A stretch of 64,000 bases of DNA from Demequina litorisediminis (lineage in GTDB: Bacteria > Actinomycetota > Actinomycetes > Actinomycetales > Demequinaceae): NCBI RefSeq assembly GCF_030161615.1, contig NZ_BSUN01000001.1, positions 1,984,001 through 2,048,000 of the forward strand, given 5' to 3'. The position numbers were made by a program, and so were the translations under genes. The notes under the pieces were generated by a model. That model saw only the letters and a list, made by a program, of their open reading frames with translations. It was not told where the DNA came from and did no database searches. Below, piece by piece: positions 28,571-39,515 of the stretch. How positions within the stretch are numbered: position 1 is the first letter of the stretch; every line of letters starts with the position of its first letter.

Positions 28571-30295
28571 ATGAACCCCATCATCGAGATCGATCGCCTG
28601 AGCTTCCGCTATCCGGGCGCCGAGCGCGACAGCCTGCGCAACGTGTGCCTGACCATCAACGAAGGTGACTTCGTCGCCGTCATCGGCGGCAACGGCTCCG
28701 GCAAGACCACGCTGTGCAAGACCTTCAACGGACTCGTCCCCCACTACTGGGAGGGCGACTTCGCCGGCGAGGTGCGCGTGGACGGCATCGACACGTACGA
28801 GTCGTCGGTCGCCGTACTGTCGTCGACGGTGGGCTACGTCTACCAGGACTTTCAGAATCAACTCGTGCGTCCCCGGGTGCGTGACGAGGTCGAGTTCGGT
28901 CCCACCAACTTCGGGATGCCCGACTATGCCGAGCGCGCCACCGAGGCGATGGAGATGCTCGGAATCTCCCACCTCGCAGACCGCTTCGTCTGGCAGCTGT
29001 CCGGCGGCCAGGCACACCTCACGGCACTGGCCTCCGTGCTGGCGATGCGCCCGCGGATCATTGTGGTCGACGAGCCCGTGGCGGAGGTCGACCCCGCCGG
29101 CGCCCACGCGCTGTACGAGCGTCTGACTGAACTCAACCAGATCCACGGCATCACCGTCATCGTGATCGAACACCACGCCGAGTTCATCGCCCAGTACGCC
29201 AAGTCGGTGGTGCTCATGCACGACGGCGCTCCCGTCTGGCACCTCCCGGCCCCCAAGCGGCCGCCCGTGCCGCCGAACTCGCCGCTCACGGCATCCCCGC
29301 GCCGCAGATCGTGGCCGCGTGCGAGGGCTCGAGCTCGCGGCCGCGCCCCGTACCGTCGAGGAGGCGGCCGCCGTGCTGCGCACCGCAGGCGCACACCAGC
29401 GCGCGTCGTGGACGGCCGATGCCGTCGCAGGCGCCGAGAGCCATGACCCCACCGTCGGTGACGAGCGCCGCCCGGTCGCGGTGGCATCGGCCGTCTCACA
29501 CGGCTACCGGTCGGTGGCGGGCGATCTCATGCCCGTCCTCACCGACGTCGACCTCACCATCCGCGCGGGCGACCGGGTGGCGCTGGTCGGAGGCAACGGC
29601 GCCGGCAAGTCGACCCTCATGCGCTTGCTGTGCGGGCTCCAGGTGCCGCGCGGTGGCTCGGTCACGCTGGACGGCATCGACACCAAGAAGTCGTCGGCGA
29701 CCAGGCTCGCTGAGCACGCCGCCTACCTGTTCCAGCGGCCCGAGCAGATGTTCCTCAAGGACTCGATCCGCGCCGATGTGCGACTCTTTCCCGCGGGACG
29801 CAAGCGCGCCGACGCCGACGCCCTCGTGGATCGCGTCCTCGACCGCGTGCGCCTGAGCGACTTCGCCGACCGCGACGGGCGCACCCTGTCGGGCGGCCAG
29901 CAGCGCAGGGCGACCCTCGCCATCGGCCTTGCGATGACGCCGTCACTGCTCCTTGCCGACGAGCCCACCGCGTCGCTCGACGTGGCGAGCCGCGACTCGG
30001 TCATCGCGATGCTCGACGAACTCTCCGGGGCCATCGCCGCCGCAGTGGTCGCGACCCATGACATGCACCTGGTCGCCGAATGGGCCACCCGCGTGATCGT
30101 GCTGGGTGGCGGGGAGTGTTGGCCGACGTCACGCCGTCGGAACTGTTCGCCTCGGACGCCCTGCTCAAGGGCGCTCACGTGGTGCCGCCGCAGATCACCG
30201 CGCTCGGATGCGCCCTGGGTATCGACCCGGCGCCGCTGTCGGTGGAGCAATGGAACCGGGCCGTCGCGCTCGCGGAATCGGAGGTGACGGCATGA
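28571..30295 (+). CDS. ECF transporter ATPase, two ABC domains fused (EcfA-EcfA')
   Basis: Two ATP-binding cassettes in one chain, about 575 residues, as in YkoD-type ECF ATPases. Domain 1: GGNGSGKTTLCKTFNG, signature LSGGQAHLTALASVLA, Walker B IIVVDEPVAEVDP. Domain 2: GGNGAGKSTLMRLL, LSGGQQRRATLAIGLA, LLLADEPTASLDV. Three lost bases, in a C-run (29250-29254), a short G-run (29325-29327) and a G-run (30111-30114), split it as given. Corrected, the linker reads AARAAELAAHGIPAPQIVAA and the C-terminus GGGGVLADVTPSELF. Start codon overlaps follow into ecfT (ATGA). Confidence 0.85.
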
Positions 30296-31104
30296 GCCGC
30301 AAAACCCGGGACTTCTTCTCCGTCGAATGGGTCAAGCCTGGAACTGATTCGTACCGCGTATGCGACCCGCGGCGGACTGTTCGCCAAGATGGACCCGCGC
30401 ATGGTGATCAGTTGGTACCTGATCCTCGCGGTGGTGCCGTGGCTCACCCATGACCTCGTGACGATCATCGCACTGTTTGGCATCACGGCGGCGTCCGCGG
30501 CGCTGGCTCGGGTGGGGCCACTGGTGCTGGGGCTGTTCCTCATCGGCTTCATCACGGACTTCGCCTACGCGTTCGGTGCCGCCTGGGTGTTCGGTGGTGA
30601 TCACGAGACCGCGCTCGCGCTCGTGGAGATCACGCTGAAGGCTCGCGACAGTGTCGCTTGCCTCGATCGCGGCGTTCGTCTCGCTCGACCCCGAGGAGCC
30701 TCAGCACCGGCCTGCTCGCGTGGAAGGCGCCAGAGCCTGCTTGCCTTCGGCGTCTCCTACGGCTACCGCATGATGCCCATCCTGTTCGAGGAGTTCGGCA
30801 CGGTGTTTACCGGTCTGCGCCTGCGCAGCCCGCAGGGCAAGAAGGGCTTCCTCGGGCTACGAGCCCTGTGGCGCTGGGGCACGTGGGCGGTCCAGGCGTT
30901 CTATCCGATCTTCCTCAACACCGCGAAGTCGGTGCGCACCACCGTCGAGTCGCTCGAGACCAGGGGCTTCACCGCCGCGCAGGGCAGGGACCTCCGCATC
31001 GCGCGCCTGAGCATCGGCGCGCTGGACGTGGCCGTGGTCGCTGTGACTCTCGTGGCGGTGGTGGGGGCGTTCCAGGCCTGGGAGCGCTGTTCACGATCGC
31101 GTGA
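30292..31104 (+). CDS. ECF transporter transmembrane (T) component
   Basis: The EcfT/CbiQ-type membrane scaffold, 268 residues corrected. The cytoplasmic coupling motif, Ala-Arg-Gly-like, is seen as SLETRGFTAAQGRDLRIARL. Extra bases inside AGCT occur at 30335-30339, 30639-30643, 30697-30701 and 30734-30738. Near the end, CAGCTG has become CAGGCCTG (31074-31079), with two extra bases; removing both gives AFQLGALFTIA and a TGA at 31102-31104. With all six bases gone the frame is continuous. Overlaps the ATPase gene by ATGA. Confidence 0.85.
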
Positions 31105-31162
31105 GCGGTGGGGGCGCGGCTTATCCTTGTCCGTCGGTAGTCGGCGGCACAGGAGGAGACAC

Positions 31163-31712
31163 ATGAGCCACGCAGCGGACGTCACGGTCATCGCCACCGG
31201 CGGCACCATCGACAAGGAATACCTGCTCTCGGGTGACCTCGCGGTGGGAGAGCCGGCGGTGACGCGCATCCTGCACACCATGGTGCCGTCGGTGACGGTG
31301 CGCGTGGTGGGAGTGCTGGCGATCGACAGTCGTGACATGACGGATGCGGACCGCGACGTGCTCGCGCGCGAGATCGGCGCCGCCGAGACCAGGGCGATCG
31401 TCGTGACCCACGGCACCGACACCATGGCGGATACGGCGGAGTATCTCGCCGCGCGAGTGGCGGACGGCGTGACCGTGGTGCTGACAGGGGCGCTGCGTCC
31501 CGAGTCCGTCGCCGGGAGTGACGCGCACGTCAATGTGGGCTTTGCGCTCGCGGCGGCGCAGGTGGCGAGTCCGGGCGTCTACGTCGCGATGGGCGCGCGG
31601 CTGTTTGCCGCCGGGGCGGTGCGCAAGGACCTCGCGACCGGTGCGTTCGTGGACAGCCCCGTGCGCCCCGCGAGTCACTACCGCCCGGTTTTCGCCTCAA
31701 GCGGGCACTTAG
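31163..31712 (+). CDS. Short L-asparaginase domain protein
   Basis: N-terminal asparaginase domain alone, about 175 residues, roughly half the length of classical enzymes. It has both catalytic threonine motifs, VIATGGTIDKEY and VVTHGTDTMADTAEYLA, plus TGALRPESVAGSDAHVN; free-standing short versions of this kind exist. The AGGAGGAG ribosome site is strong. The end is unclear: the frame as given has no stop before it runs into the convergent uxaA. A one-base shift near 31690 would end it at TAG 31710-31712. The activity is unproven. Confidence 0.65.
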
Positions 31713-31737
31713 CGACTCGCAGGGCAACAGTGACGGC

Positions 31738-33295
31738 CTACGTCACCGTCCCCGCCTGCCAGGGCACGAACTCGTCGGCGCCGAGGTCCAGTTCCTCGGA
31801 CACCGTCTGCTTGCCCGAGGCGACGGCGAGGATCGTCTCGAAGATCTCCCGCCCCACCTCCTCGAGCGTCGCGGTGCCGTCGACGATGCGGCCGGCGTTG
31901 AGGTCCATGTCCTCACGCATGCGCTCGAAGGTCTCGGTGTTGGTCGCGACCTTGATCGACGGCGAGGGCTTGCACCCCAGCACCGACCCGCGGCCCGTCG
32001 TGAACACCACGACCGTCGCGCCGCCGGCCACCAGCCCGGTGACGGACACCGGGTCGTAGCCGGGGGTATCCATGAAGGTCAGGCCCGGCAGGTCGATCTT
32101 CTCGGCGTACTCGCGCACCGCGACCAGGCTCCGACGTGCCCGACTTCGCGACCGCCCCGAGTGACTTTTCCAGGATGGTCGTCAGCCCGCCTGCCTTGTT
32201 GCCTGGTGACGGGTTGTTGTCCAGGGTGCCGCCGCCTGCCTCCGCGTATTTCTCCCACCAGTGCAGCCGGGCGACCAGGGCATCGGCCACGTCCTGTGAC
32301 ACCGCGCGGCGCAGCAGCAGGTGCTCGGCGCCGTAAACCTCGGGCGTCTCGGCCAGCGCCGAGCGCCCACCTTGCGCGATGAGCAGGTCGCTCGCGAAGC
32401 CGAGCGCCGGATTGGCGGTGATGCCGCTGTACCCGTCGGAGCCACCGCAGTTGGTACCCAGGACCAGGGCCGATGCCGGGGCCGTCTCGCGTCGGAGCGC
32501 CTCGACGCCGGGGAGCATCGACTCGATGGCGGCGACCCCCGCACGCACGGTGGCGCGGATGCCGCCCGTCTCCTGAATGGTGAGCGTCGTGACCGGCAGG
32601 TCCTCGCGCAGGGCCACCCCGTCCAGGATGGTCGCCGCCGGCAGCATCTCGCAGCCGAGCCCGAGCACCAGCAGGCCCGCCATGTTGGGGTGCGAGGCGT
32701 AGCCCTGCAGGGTGCGCCGGGTGACCTGCGCGCCTTCGCTCGTGGGGACCAGCCCACAGCCCGTGTCATGCGTGAGGGCCACCACTCCGTCGACGTGCGG
32801 GAAGGCGTCCAAGACAGGCCCGCGGAACTGGTCGGCGATCATGCGTGCCGTCGACGCGGAGCAGTTCACCGACGTGACGATGCCGATGTAGTTGCGCGTC
32901 CCCCACGTGCCGTCCGAGCGCCGGTAGCCCTCGAACGTGCGGTGCTCGGTCGCCGGCACCGTGGGGCGGCGGTCGACCCCCACCGCGATCTCGCGCTCGC
33001 CGTCGTCCATGCCGAGGTTATGGGCGTGGACGTGGGCGCCGGCGTGAATAGGCGCGGTGGCGCGGCCGATGACCTGGCCGTACTTGCGCACGGGAGCGCC
33101 CTCGGCGATGGCCCGCAGCGCCACCTTGTGTCCGCGCGCGACGTTCGAGCCGACCGTCAGGTCGCCGTCGGGAGTCCCGCGCAGCATGGTGCCACCGGGC
33201 AGGTCGCGCGTCGCCACGGCGACGTCATCGCCTTTGGCGAGCACGATGGTGACGTCGGCGAAGTCCACCGCCGATGCCGTGGACGGCGCGGTCAT
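31738..33295 (-). CDS. uxaA: Altronate dehydratase
   Basis: Dehydrates D-altronate to 2-keto-3-deoxygluconate in galacturonate catabolism; 518 residues corrected. An N-terminal SAF domain (residues about 10-90, DLPGGTMLRGTPDGDL) is followed by the large catalytic part with GYRRSDGTWGTRNYIGI, THDTGCGLVPTSEG, LGTNCGGSDGYSG and NPSPGNKAGGLTTILEKSLG. One extra base in AGCT at 32126-32130 is corrected to give SELVAVREYAEKI. The ATG overlaps the upstream reductase stop (ATGA). It converges on the asparaginase gene. Confidence 0.92.
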
Positions 33296-34813
33296 ACCGT
33301 CACCGCCCGGAGGTCCGCCACCGCGGAGCGCACCGCGCCACGGAAGCGGTCGTTGCCAGCCAGGGCGGCGGGGAAGATGCCGCTGCCGTCGATGAGCCGA
33401 TCGGCCAGCCCCTCCATCGGCCCCACGGCGAGGCCTCCCAGGCGTGCCGCGAGAGGGTCGTCCAGTTCGACGCGCCGGCCGGAGACCTCGAGGCTCGCCC
33501 GAGGTGGTCGCCCGCACATAGAGCATCCACGCCGCGACGGCGCGGGCGACCGCATGGGGCACGGCGCCGGCGGCAAGCCGGTCCTGGGCGGTGGCAAGGA
33601 ACCGGATGGGGAGCTTCTGCGACCCGTCCATCGCGATCTGCACGGTCGTGTGGCCGATGGCCGCGTTCGCGAACCGTGCGAGTACCGACTCCCGGTATGC
33701 GGCCAGGTCGATCTCCTCGACGCGACCCAGCGACGGGATGGCGTCCTCGTCGATGAGTGCCCGAGCGTAGGCGTGCAGGTCGGGGTCGGCCACCGCATCG
33801 GCGATGAGCGCGTGGCCTCGCAGCGCGCCGAGGTACGCCAGCGCCGAATGCGTCCCGTTGAGCACGCGCAACTTGGCGTGCTCGTATGGGCTCACGTCGT
33901 CGGTGGGCGCCCCGGCCTCCTCCCACGCGGGCCGCGGCCCGGCGAAGCGGTCTTGGATCACCCATTGCATGAACGGCTCGGCGACGACGAGCCCCGCGTC
34001 ACTCGCGCCCAGCAGGGCCGATGCGGTGGTCCGGTGGGCGTCGGTCGTCGCGGGCACGATGCGGTCCACCATGGTGGCGGGGAAGGTCGCCGAGGAGCGC
34101 AGCCAGTCGCCGAACGCGGCTGCGCCCGCCGCCGGGCAGGCGTCCACGATGGCGTGCACGAGGGCCTCCACCTGCGGGCCGTTGTCTATCAGGTTGTCGC
34201 ACACCAGGACCGTGACGGGCTGGCCGCCCGCATGCCAACGGTGCGCGAGGCCGCGCAGGAGAAGTCCCACCGCACTACGAGAGGTGACGGAGGCATCGGC
34301 CGCACCGTCGATCTCGCGGGTGAGGACCTCGAGGTCGAAGGCGAGCGCCGCGTCGGCGAGGTCGGGGCCGCCGCCTGCCGCGCGCCGGTAGCCCTTCTCG
34401 GTCACGGTGAGTGACACGAGGTGCGTGGCGGGGGCCGCGATGGCGGCGAGCACGTCGCCCGTCTGTTCGGCAGGGAACAGGACGTCCCGCACCTGGCCGA
34501 TGATGTCGAGACGAGTGCCGACGTCGGACAGGCCGAGTACCCCGTACAGGCCGTCCTGCGGTGCGAGCCTGCTCGCGGACCCCTGCGCTGCGCTGGGTGA
34601 CGCCCACGATGCCCCAGCGGTCGTCGTCGGTCGCGGCCGCGGCGGCCTGGGTGAAGACCGCCTGGTGCGCACGGTGGAACGCGCCGATGCCAAGGTGGAC
34701 GATGCCCGGGGCCGCGGTGCGGTCCAGGTCGGCAGGGGGTGGACGCCGTCGGGAAGCCCTGCCGCTGTCAGGGCGGCGAGGGAGGCGGCGTTCAGGCGGG
34801 GCAGAGACGTCAT
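33292..34813 (-). CDS. Fructuronate/tagaturonate reductase, mannitol dehydrogenase family
   Basis: An NAD-dependent polyol/uronate dehydrogenase, 506 residues. N-terminal Rossmann part IVHLGIGAFHRAHQAVFT, C-terminal catalytic part VCDNLIDNG and the Lys-containing FPATMVDRIVPATT. By sequence it is nearest to fructuronate reductase (UxuB), but altronate dehydratase follows it, so it may act as the tagaturonate reductase; the two cannot be separated here. Extra bases in AGCT at 33491-33495 and 34566-34570 and one lost base in the G-run 34735-34739 are corrected. ATG 34813 is preferred over 34819 for spacing to GGAAGG. Confidence 0.88.
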
Positions 34814-34830
34814 TGTCATCCTTCCGAGGG

Positions 34831-35797
34831 TCAGGGGCGCGCGGGTCCCGTCGAGTCCCGCACCACGAGGCTCGACGGGCAGGCGGATGGTGGGCGGCTC
34901 GACGGCGTCGTCGAGTCCCTCCAAGAGAGTGGTGGCCTCGTGGCCGGCGCGGGTGAGGGGCAGGGCGACGGTGGTGAGGGCGGGCGAGACGTAGGACGCG
35001 GCGGGAATGTCGTCGAATCCCACCACGGACACGTCCTCGGGAACGCTGAGGCCGCGTGTCCGCAGGCGGCTCATCACGCCGAGCGCCACCAGATCGTTGT
35101 AGGCGAGCACCGCTGTCGCCCCCGCCGCGACCACCAGGTCAGCGGCGGCGACCCCGCCCTGGTGGACCGGGCGTTGTCCGCCGATGTCGACGATGTCGAG
35201 CCCGGTGACCTCGCCCAGCGCGGCGCGGCGTCGGCCGTCTGACCACGACGTCGCGGGCCCCCCGACGTACGCGATACGCCGGTGCCCTAGCGCGCGCAGG
35301 TGCTCGAGCGCGGCGTGCACTCCGCTCGCGACGTCGAAACTCACGGACGCCAGGCCGTCCACCTCGCGATTCACGATGACGACCGGGCCGTGCGAGGCGA
35401 TGGCGCGGATTTCGTCCTCGCCGATGCGCGGCGAGCACAGCAGGAGTCCGTCGACCCCCGGCTGGAGATCTTCGACGACCTCGCGCTCGGCGCGCACGTC
35501 CTCGTCGGTGTCGGCCACGAGGACGGAGCGGCGCGTGCCGCGCGCCTGGGCTTGCACCCCCTTGGCGACCGTGGCGAAGAAGGGGTTGGCGAGGTCGGGA
35601 AGGACAAGGCCGAGATGCCTGCTGCGGCCCGAGGCGAGCGCCTGGGCGGAACGGTTGGGGCGGTAGCCCAGGCGATCGGCTGCCTCCAGCACCCGGTGGC
35701 GTCGTTCGATCGAGACCGATGCGGGGGCGCTCAGCGCGCGCGATGCCGTGGCGGGGGACACGCCTGCGGCGAGCGCGACGTCCTGCAGTGTGGCCAT
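34831..35797 (-). CDS. LacI-family regulator of hexuronate genes
   Basis: A 321-residue LacI repressor. Helix-turn-helix TLQDVALAAGVSPATASRAL at the N-terminus, then LEAADRLGYRPNRSAQALAS and a sugar-binding sensor. One extra base in AGCT at 34868-34872, near the C-terminus, is corrected to IRLPVELVVRDSTGPARP and stop. It heads the operon with the reductase and uxaA and diverges from uxaC; palindromes in the gap fit LacI sites. The effector is presumably a uronate or a pathway intermediate (inference). Confidence 0.92.
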
Positions 35798-35858
35798 GCT
35801 TCGCTCCTTTCCGCGTGGCGCAAGAACCCTCCCATCATGGCACATGAGTTTTCATCTT

Positions 35859-35872
35859 GGTAAGCGCTTGCC
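35859..35872. promoter_or_regulatory. LacI-type operator (GGTAAGCGCTTGCC)
   Basis: A near-palindrome with the AAGCGCTT core usual for LacI-family repressors, in the divergent promoter region of the LacI gene and uxaC. Confidence 0.6.
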
Positions 35873-35909
35873 GTTTTGGTTTGTGCGTGAGACAGTGGTC
35901 GGAGCGCCG

Positions 35910-35923
35910 TGAAAGCGCATTCA
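35910..35923. promoter_or_regulatory. Second LacI-type operator (TGAAAGCGCATTCA)
   Basis: A near-palindrome with an AAGCGC half-core, 38 bases downstream of the first site and close to uxaC. A looping pair or a strong/weak pair is possible. Confidence 0.5.
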
Positions 35924-35969
35924 AAGTTTTCACGTGGCGCGCCGCCGCAACCAGGACGAGGAGGTCCAG

Positions 35970-37406
35970 GTGACCGCCACCACCACGCCGCTCAGCACCC
36001 TTCACGACGACAGGCTGCTGCCCGCCCAGCCCGAGGAGCGCGCGATCGCCCGCGAACTCTTCGCCGCCACGCGGTCGCTTCCGCTCGTGTCGATGCACGG
36101 GCACGTCGACGCGGCGATGCTGGCCCAGAACGCGGCGTTCCCCGACCCCGCCTCGCTGCTCGTGATCCCCGACCACTACCTGGTGCGCATGTTGATTTCG
36201 CAGGGCGTCTCCCACGACTCGCTCGGCGTCTCGCGCCGCGACGGCGGGCCGGTGGAATCCGATGCGCGCGAGATCTGGCGCGCCTTCGCCTCGCGCTGGA
36301 AGGCTGTTCCGCGGCACCCCCACCAGGCTGTGGATGGAGCACGTGCTCGAGGAGGTGCTCGGCGTCACCTCGCGCCTGAGCGCCGAGAACGCCGACCAGA
36401 CCTTCGACGCCATCGCCGAACGCCTCGCCGAGCCCGGCTTCCGCCCCCTCGCGCTGCTCGACAGCCTCCACATCGAGATTCTCGCCACCACCGATGCCGC
36501 CGACGATCCGCTCGCGTCGCACGCCCGGCTTGCCGCGGACGGCTACGGCGAGCGCGTGGTGCCCACCTTCCGGCCCGATGCCGTGGTGAACCTCGACCGG
36601 CCCGACTGGCTCGCGAGCGTGCGCGCCATGGGGGAGCGTGCAGGCGTCGACATCGTCAACTACGCGACCTACATCGAAGCCATCGAGTCCCGCCGGGCGG
36701 CTTTTGTGGCCGCCGGTGCCCGCGCCACCGACCACGGCCACCTGTACGCCGAGACCGCTCCGCTCAGCCCCACCCAGGCCGACCGCATGCTCCAGGCCGC
36801 GCTCGCGGGCAAGGTCGATGCGGCATCGGCCAGGATCTTTGCGGGCCACATGCTCACCGAGATGGCGCGCATGTCCTGCGAGGACGGCCTCGTGATGCAA
36901 CTCCACCCGGGGGTGCTGCGGGACTATGACGCCAGGGTGTTCGCCGAGCGCGGCCCCGACGTGGGCTACGACATCCCGATCCCCATCGACCACGCCAAGG
37001 CGCTGCGCCCGCTGCTCAATCTGTATGGCCACGATCCGCGCCTCACCCTGGTGCTGTTCACCGTCGACGAGGACGTGTTCGGCCGCGAGCTCGCGCCGCT
37101 CGCGGGGTCTACCCCGCGGTGCGCCTCGGTGCCCCATGGTGGTTCCTCGATACGCCCGATGCGATGCGCCGCTTCCGTGACACCGTCACCGACACCGCCG
37201 GCTTCTACAACACGGCCGGGTTCGTCGACGACACCAGGGCGTTCCTGTCGATCCCCGCCCGTCACGACGTGGCCAGGCGCATCGACGCGGGCCACCTGGC
37301 GCGGCTGGTCGCCGAGCATCGGCTGTCCCTCGAGGAGGCGGCCGAGACGGCCATCGACCTTGCCTACGAGATCCCCCGCGCCGTCTACCCGGCCATCTCC
37401 CGCTGA
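35970..37406 (+). CDS. uxaC: Uronate isomerase
   Basis: Converts glucuronate/galacturonate to fructuronate/tagaturonate, 478 residues. The metal motif H-x-H is in SLPLVSMHGHVDAAML; other blocks are RGTPTRLWMEHVL and GRELAPLAGVYPAVRLGAPW. Two defects cancel: an extra base in AGCT at 36301-36305 (ASRWKLFRGTP) and a lost G in the run 37104-37107 (GVYPAVRL). GTG 35970 is chosen for the GAGGAGG just before it; an in-frame GTG at 35934 lacks one. First gene of the operon with the Gfo/Idh oxidoreductase, eda and kdgK. Confidence 0.93.
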
Positions 37407-37427
37407 CCCCGATTGGAAGAGCGCACC

Positions 37428-38880
37428 GTGACTCAGGTTGCCGACCAGAACCCCACCGCCCCGCCGCGCTATGAGAGCGCCGACGGACCCAGTCCGCTCG
37501 TGATGCCGGTCTTCGAGACGCCTGCGGCCGACCGGCCGCGTACCCGCTACGCGGTGATCGGCACCGGTCACCGGGCGGGGATGTACGTCGACGCCATCAC
37601 CGGTGACCATGCCGATGTCGCCCAGATCGTCGCGTGGCTGGACCGCAACCCTGGCCGCATCGACTACTACGACGCGGTGGTGGGGGAGCGGTCGGGCTCC
37701 AACGGACCCGCGGGGCTGCCGCGCTACGACGCCGACGGCCTCGAGGCGATGATCGCCGAGCAGTCGGTGGACACCGTCATCGTGACCACCATCGACGCGA
37801 CGCACGCCGAGATGGTGGACCGCGCCATGAGGGCGGGCGCCAACGTGGTCGTGGAGAAGCCTCTCACCACCACCGCGGAGGGCTGCCGCACCATCACGCG
37901 CGCCGTCGCGGAGACGGGGCGCGACCTCGTGATGACGTTCAACTACCGGTACGCGCCGCGCAACTCGACGCTGCGGGAAGTGATCGCCTCGGGGCGCATC
38001 GGCCGCGTGACCGCCGTCCACTTCGAGTGGGCGCTCGACACGGTGCATGGCGCCGACTACTTCCGCCGCTGGCACCGTCATAAGGAGAACTCGGGGGGCT
38101 GCTGATCCACAAGTCCTCGCATCACTTCGACCTCGTCAACTGGTGGCTCGGCGACGTCCCCGAGCGTGTCTACGCGCGCGGCGGCCTCAAGTTCTACGGC
38201 GGCGACAACGCCCGCGCTCGCGGCCTTGGCGAGCGCCCCACGCGTGGCACCGGCGTCGAGGGCGATCCGTTCACGCTTGATTTGCGGAACGACCCGCGGC
38301 TCGAGGAGCCTCTATCTCAAGTCCGAGCACCACGACGGCTACCTTCGCGACCGGGACGTTTTCGACGACGGCATCGACATCGAGGACAACCTTGCGCTGG
38401 TGGTCGACTATCGCTCGGGCGCCGTCATGACGTATTCGCTGAACGCCCACGCCCCGTGGGAGGGCTACCGCGTCACGGTGAACGGCACCGAGGGTCGCGC
38501 GGAGTTGGAGGTCGTCGAACGGGGTGCGGTCATCGCCGACGAGGACGGCCGCGTGACGCTCGACCCGTCCGCCACGCCCGAGGGGCTGGCCGCCGATGCG
38601 CTGCGCCCGCACGGCGAGAAGGCTGGTGGTGCAGCGTCACTGGGAGGCGCCCGTCGAGGTGGACATCCCGGCGGGCATCGGCGGTCACGGGGGCGGCGAC
38701 GCGATCCTGCTGATGGAGGTGTTCCGTCGCGACCTGCTGGTGGGTGAGGACCCGCTGAGGCGCGCGGCGGGATACCGCGATGGCCTGCGTGCCGTCTCGG
38801 TGGGCATCGCGGGCAACGCCTCCCTCGTGTCTGGCGAGCCGGTGGACATCGCGCGCCTCGACCTGGGGGAGTCGCTGTGA
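37428..38880 (+). CDS. Gfo/Idh/MocA-family oxidoreductase
   Basis: A 483-residue NAD(P)-dependent sugar dehydrogenase-like protein. The Rossmann motif appears as YAVIGTGHRAGMYVDAI, and the family's EKP motif in NVVVEKPLTTTAEG. Defects: a lost G in the run 38093-38098 and extra bases in AGCT at 38307-38311 and 38620-38624; correction restores [20 protein letters not shown], which holds the usual catalytic Lys/His segment. It sits between uxaC and eda, which suggests a sugar or uronate derivative as substrate. GTG start with GGAAGAG upstream; stop overlaps the eda start (GTGA). Confidence 0.88.
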
Positions 38881-39515
38881 GCGACGTGCTGGCGGGCCTC
38901 GGACGGCACCGGCTGGTGCCGGTGGTGGTACTGGATTCTGCAGCGGATGCTTCGGGTTTGGCCGATGCTCTCGTGGCCGGAGGCTTGCCGGTGGCAGAGG
39001 TGACCTTTCGCACGGCCGCGGCCGTGGAGTCGATCCGCGTCATGGCCAAGCGTGGGGACATGCTCGTGGGCGCCGGCACGGTGCTGACACCTGAGCAGGT
39101 GGATCAGGCGGCCGACGCCGGAGCGTCGTACATCGTCTCGCCCGGATTCAGCCGCGAGGTGGTGTTGCGGTGCGCCGAGCGCGGCGTGCTGGCGCTTCCT
39201 GGCGCGGTGACGGCCTCCGAGGTGATGGCCGCCGTTGATCTTGGCGTGACGACCGTGAAGTTCTTCCCCGCAGAGACCTCGGGTGGTGCCGCGGCGGTGA
39301 AGGCGCTCGCGGCGCCGTTCAAGGACGTGAGGTTTGTGCCCACGGGCGGCGTTGGGCCGAAGAATGTGCGGGACTACCTGGCCATTCCGTCGGTCCACGC
39401 GGTGGGTGGGTCGTGGATGGTCCCCAGGGAACTCATCGCGTCCGGTGACTTTGATCAAGTGCGGCGTTTGACGGCCGATGCCGTGGCGCTGGTGGGCAGG
39501 GAGGCCCTGGTATGA
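38877..39515 (+). CDS. eda: KDPG/KHG aldolase
   Basis: Splits 2-keto-3-deoxy-6-phosphogluconate to pyruvate and glyceraldehyde 3-phosphate, 212 residues. The catalytic Glu is in VAEVTFRTAAAVESI and the Schiff-base Lys in TTVKFFPAE; PTGGVGPKNVRDYL binds phosphate. Intact frame. GTG start inside the stop of the gene before it (GTGA), and ATGA overlap with kdgK after it, so the four genes are tightly coupled. Confidence 0.95.
   Translation: MSDVLAGLGRHRLVPVVVLDSAADASGLADALVAGGLPVAEVTFRTAAAVESIRVMAKRGDMLVGAGTVLTPEQVDQAADAGASYIVSPGFSREVVLRCAERGVLALPGAVTASEVMAAVDLGVTTVKFFPAETSGGAAAVKALAAPFKDVRFVPTGGVGPKNVRDYLAIPSVHAVGGSWMVPRELIASGDFDQVRRLTADAVALVGREALV

Noticed and set aside
31913..35845. A 1310-residue fusion of LacI, reductase and altronate dehydratase
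   Set aside because: It exists only because frame errors hide the stops of three separate genes; correction gives normal ends and overlaps.
35934..35972. Earlier GTG start for uxaC at 35934
   Set aside because: In frame, but it lacks a ribosome site, while GAGGAGG lies right before the GTG at 35970.
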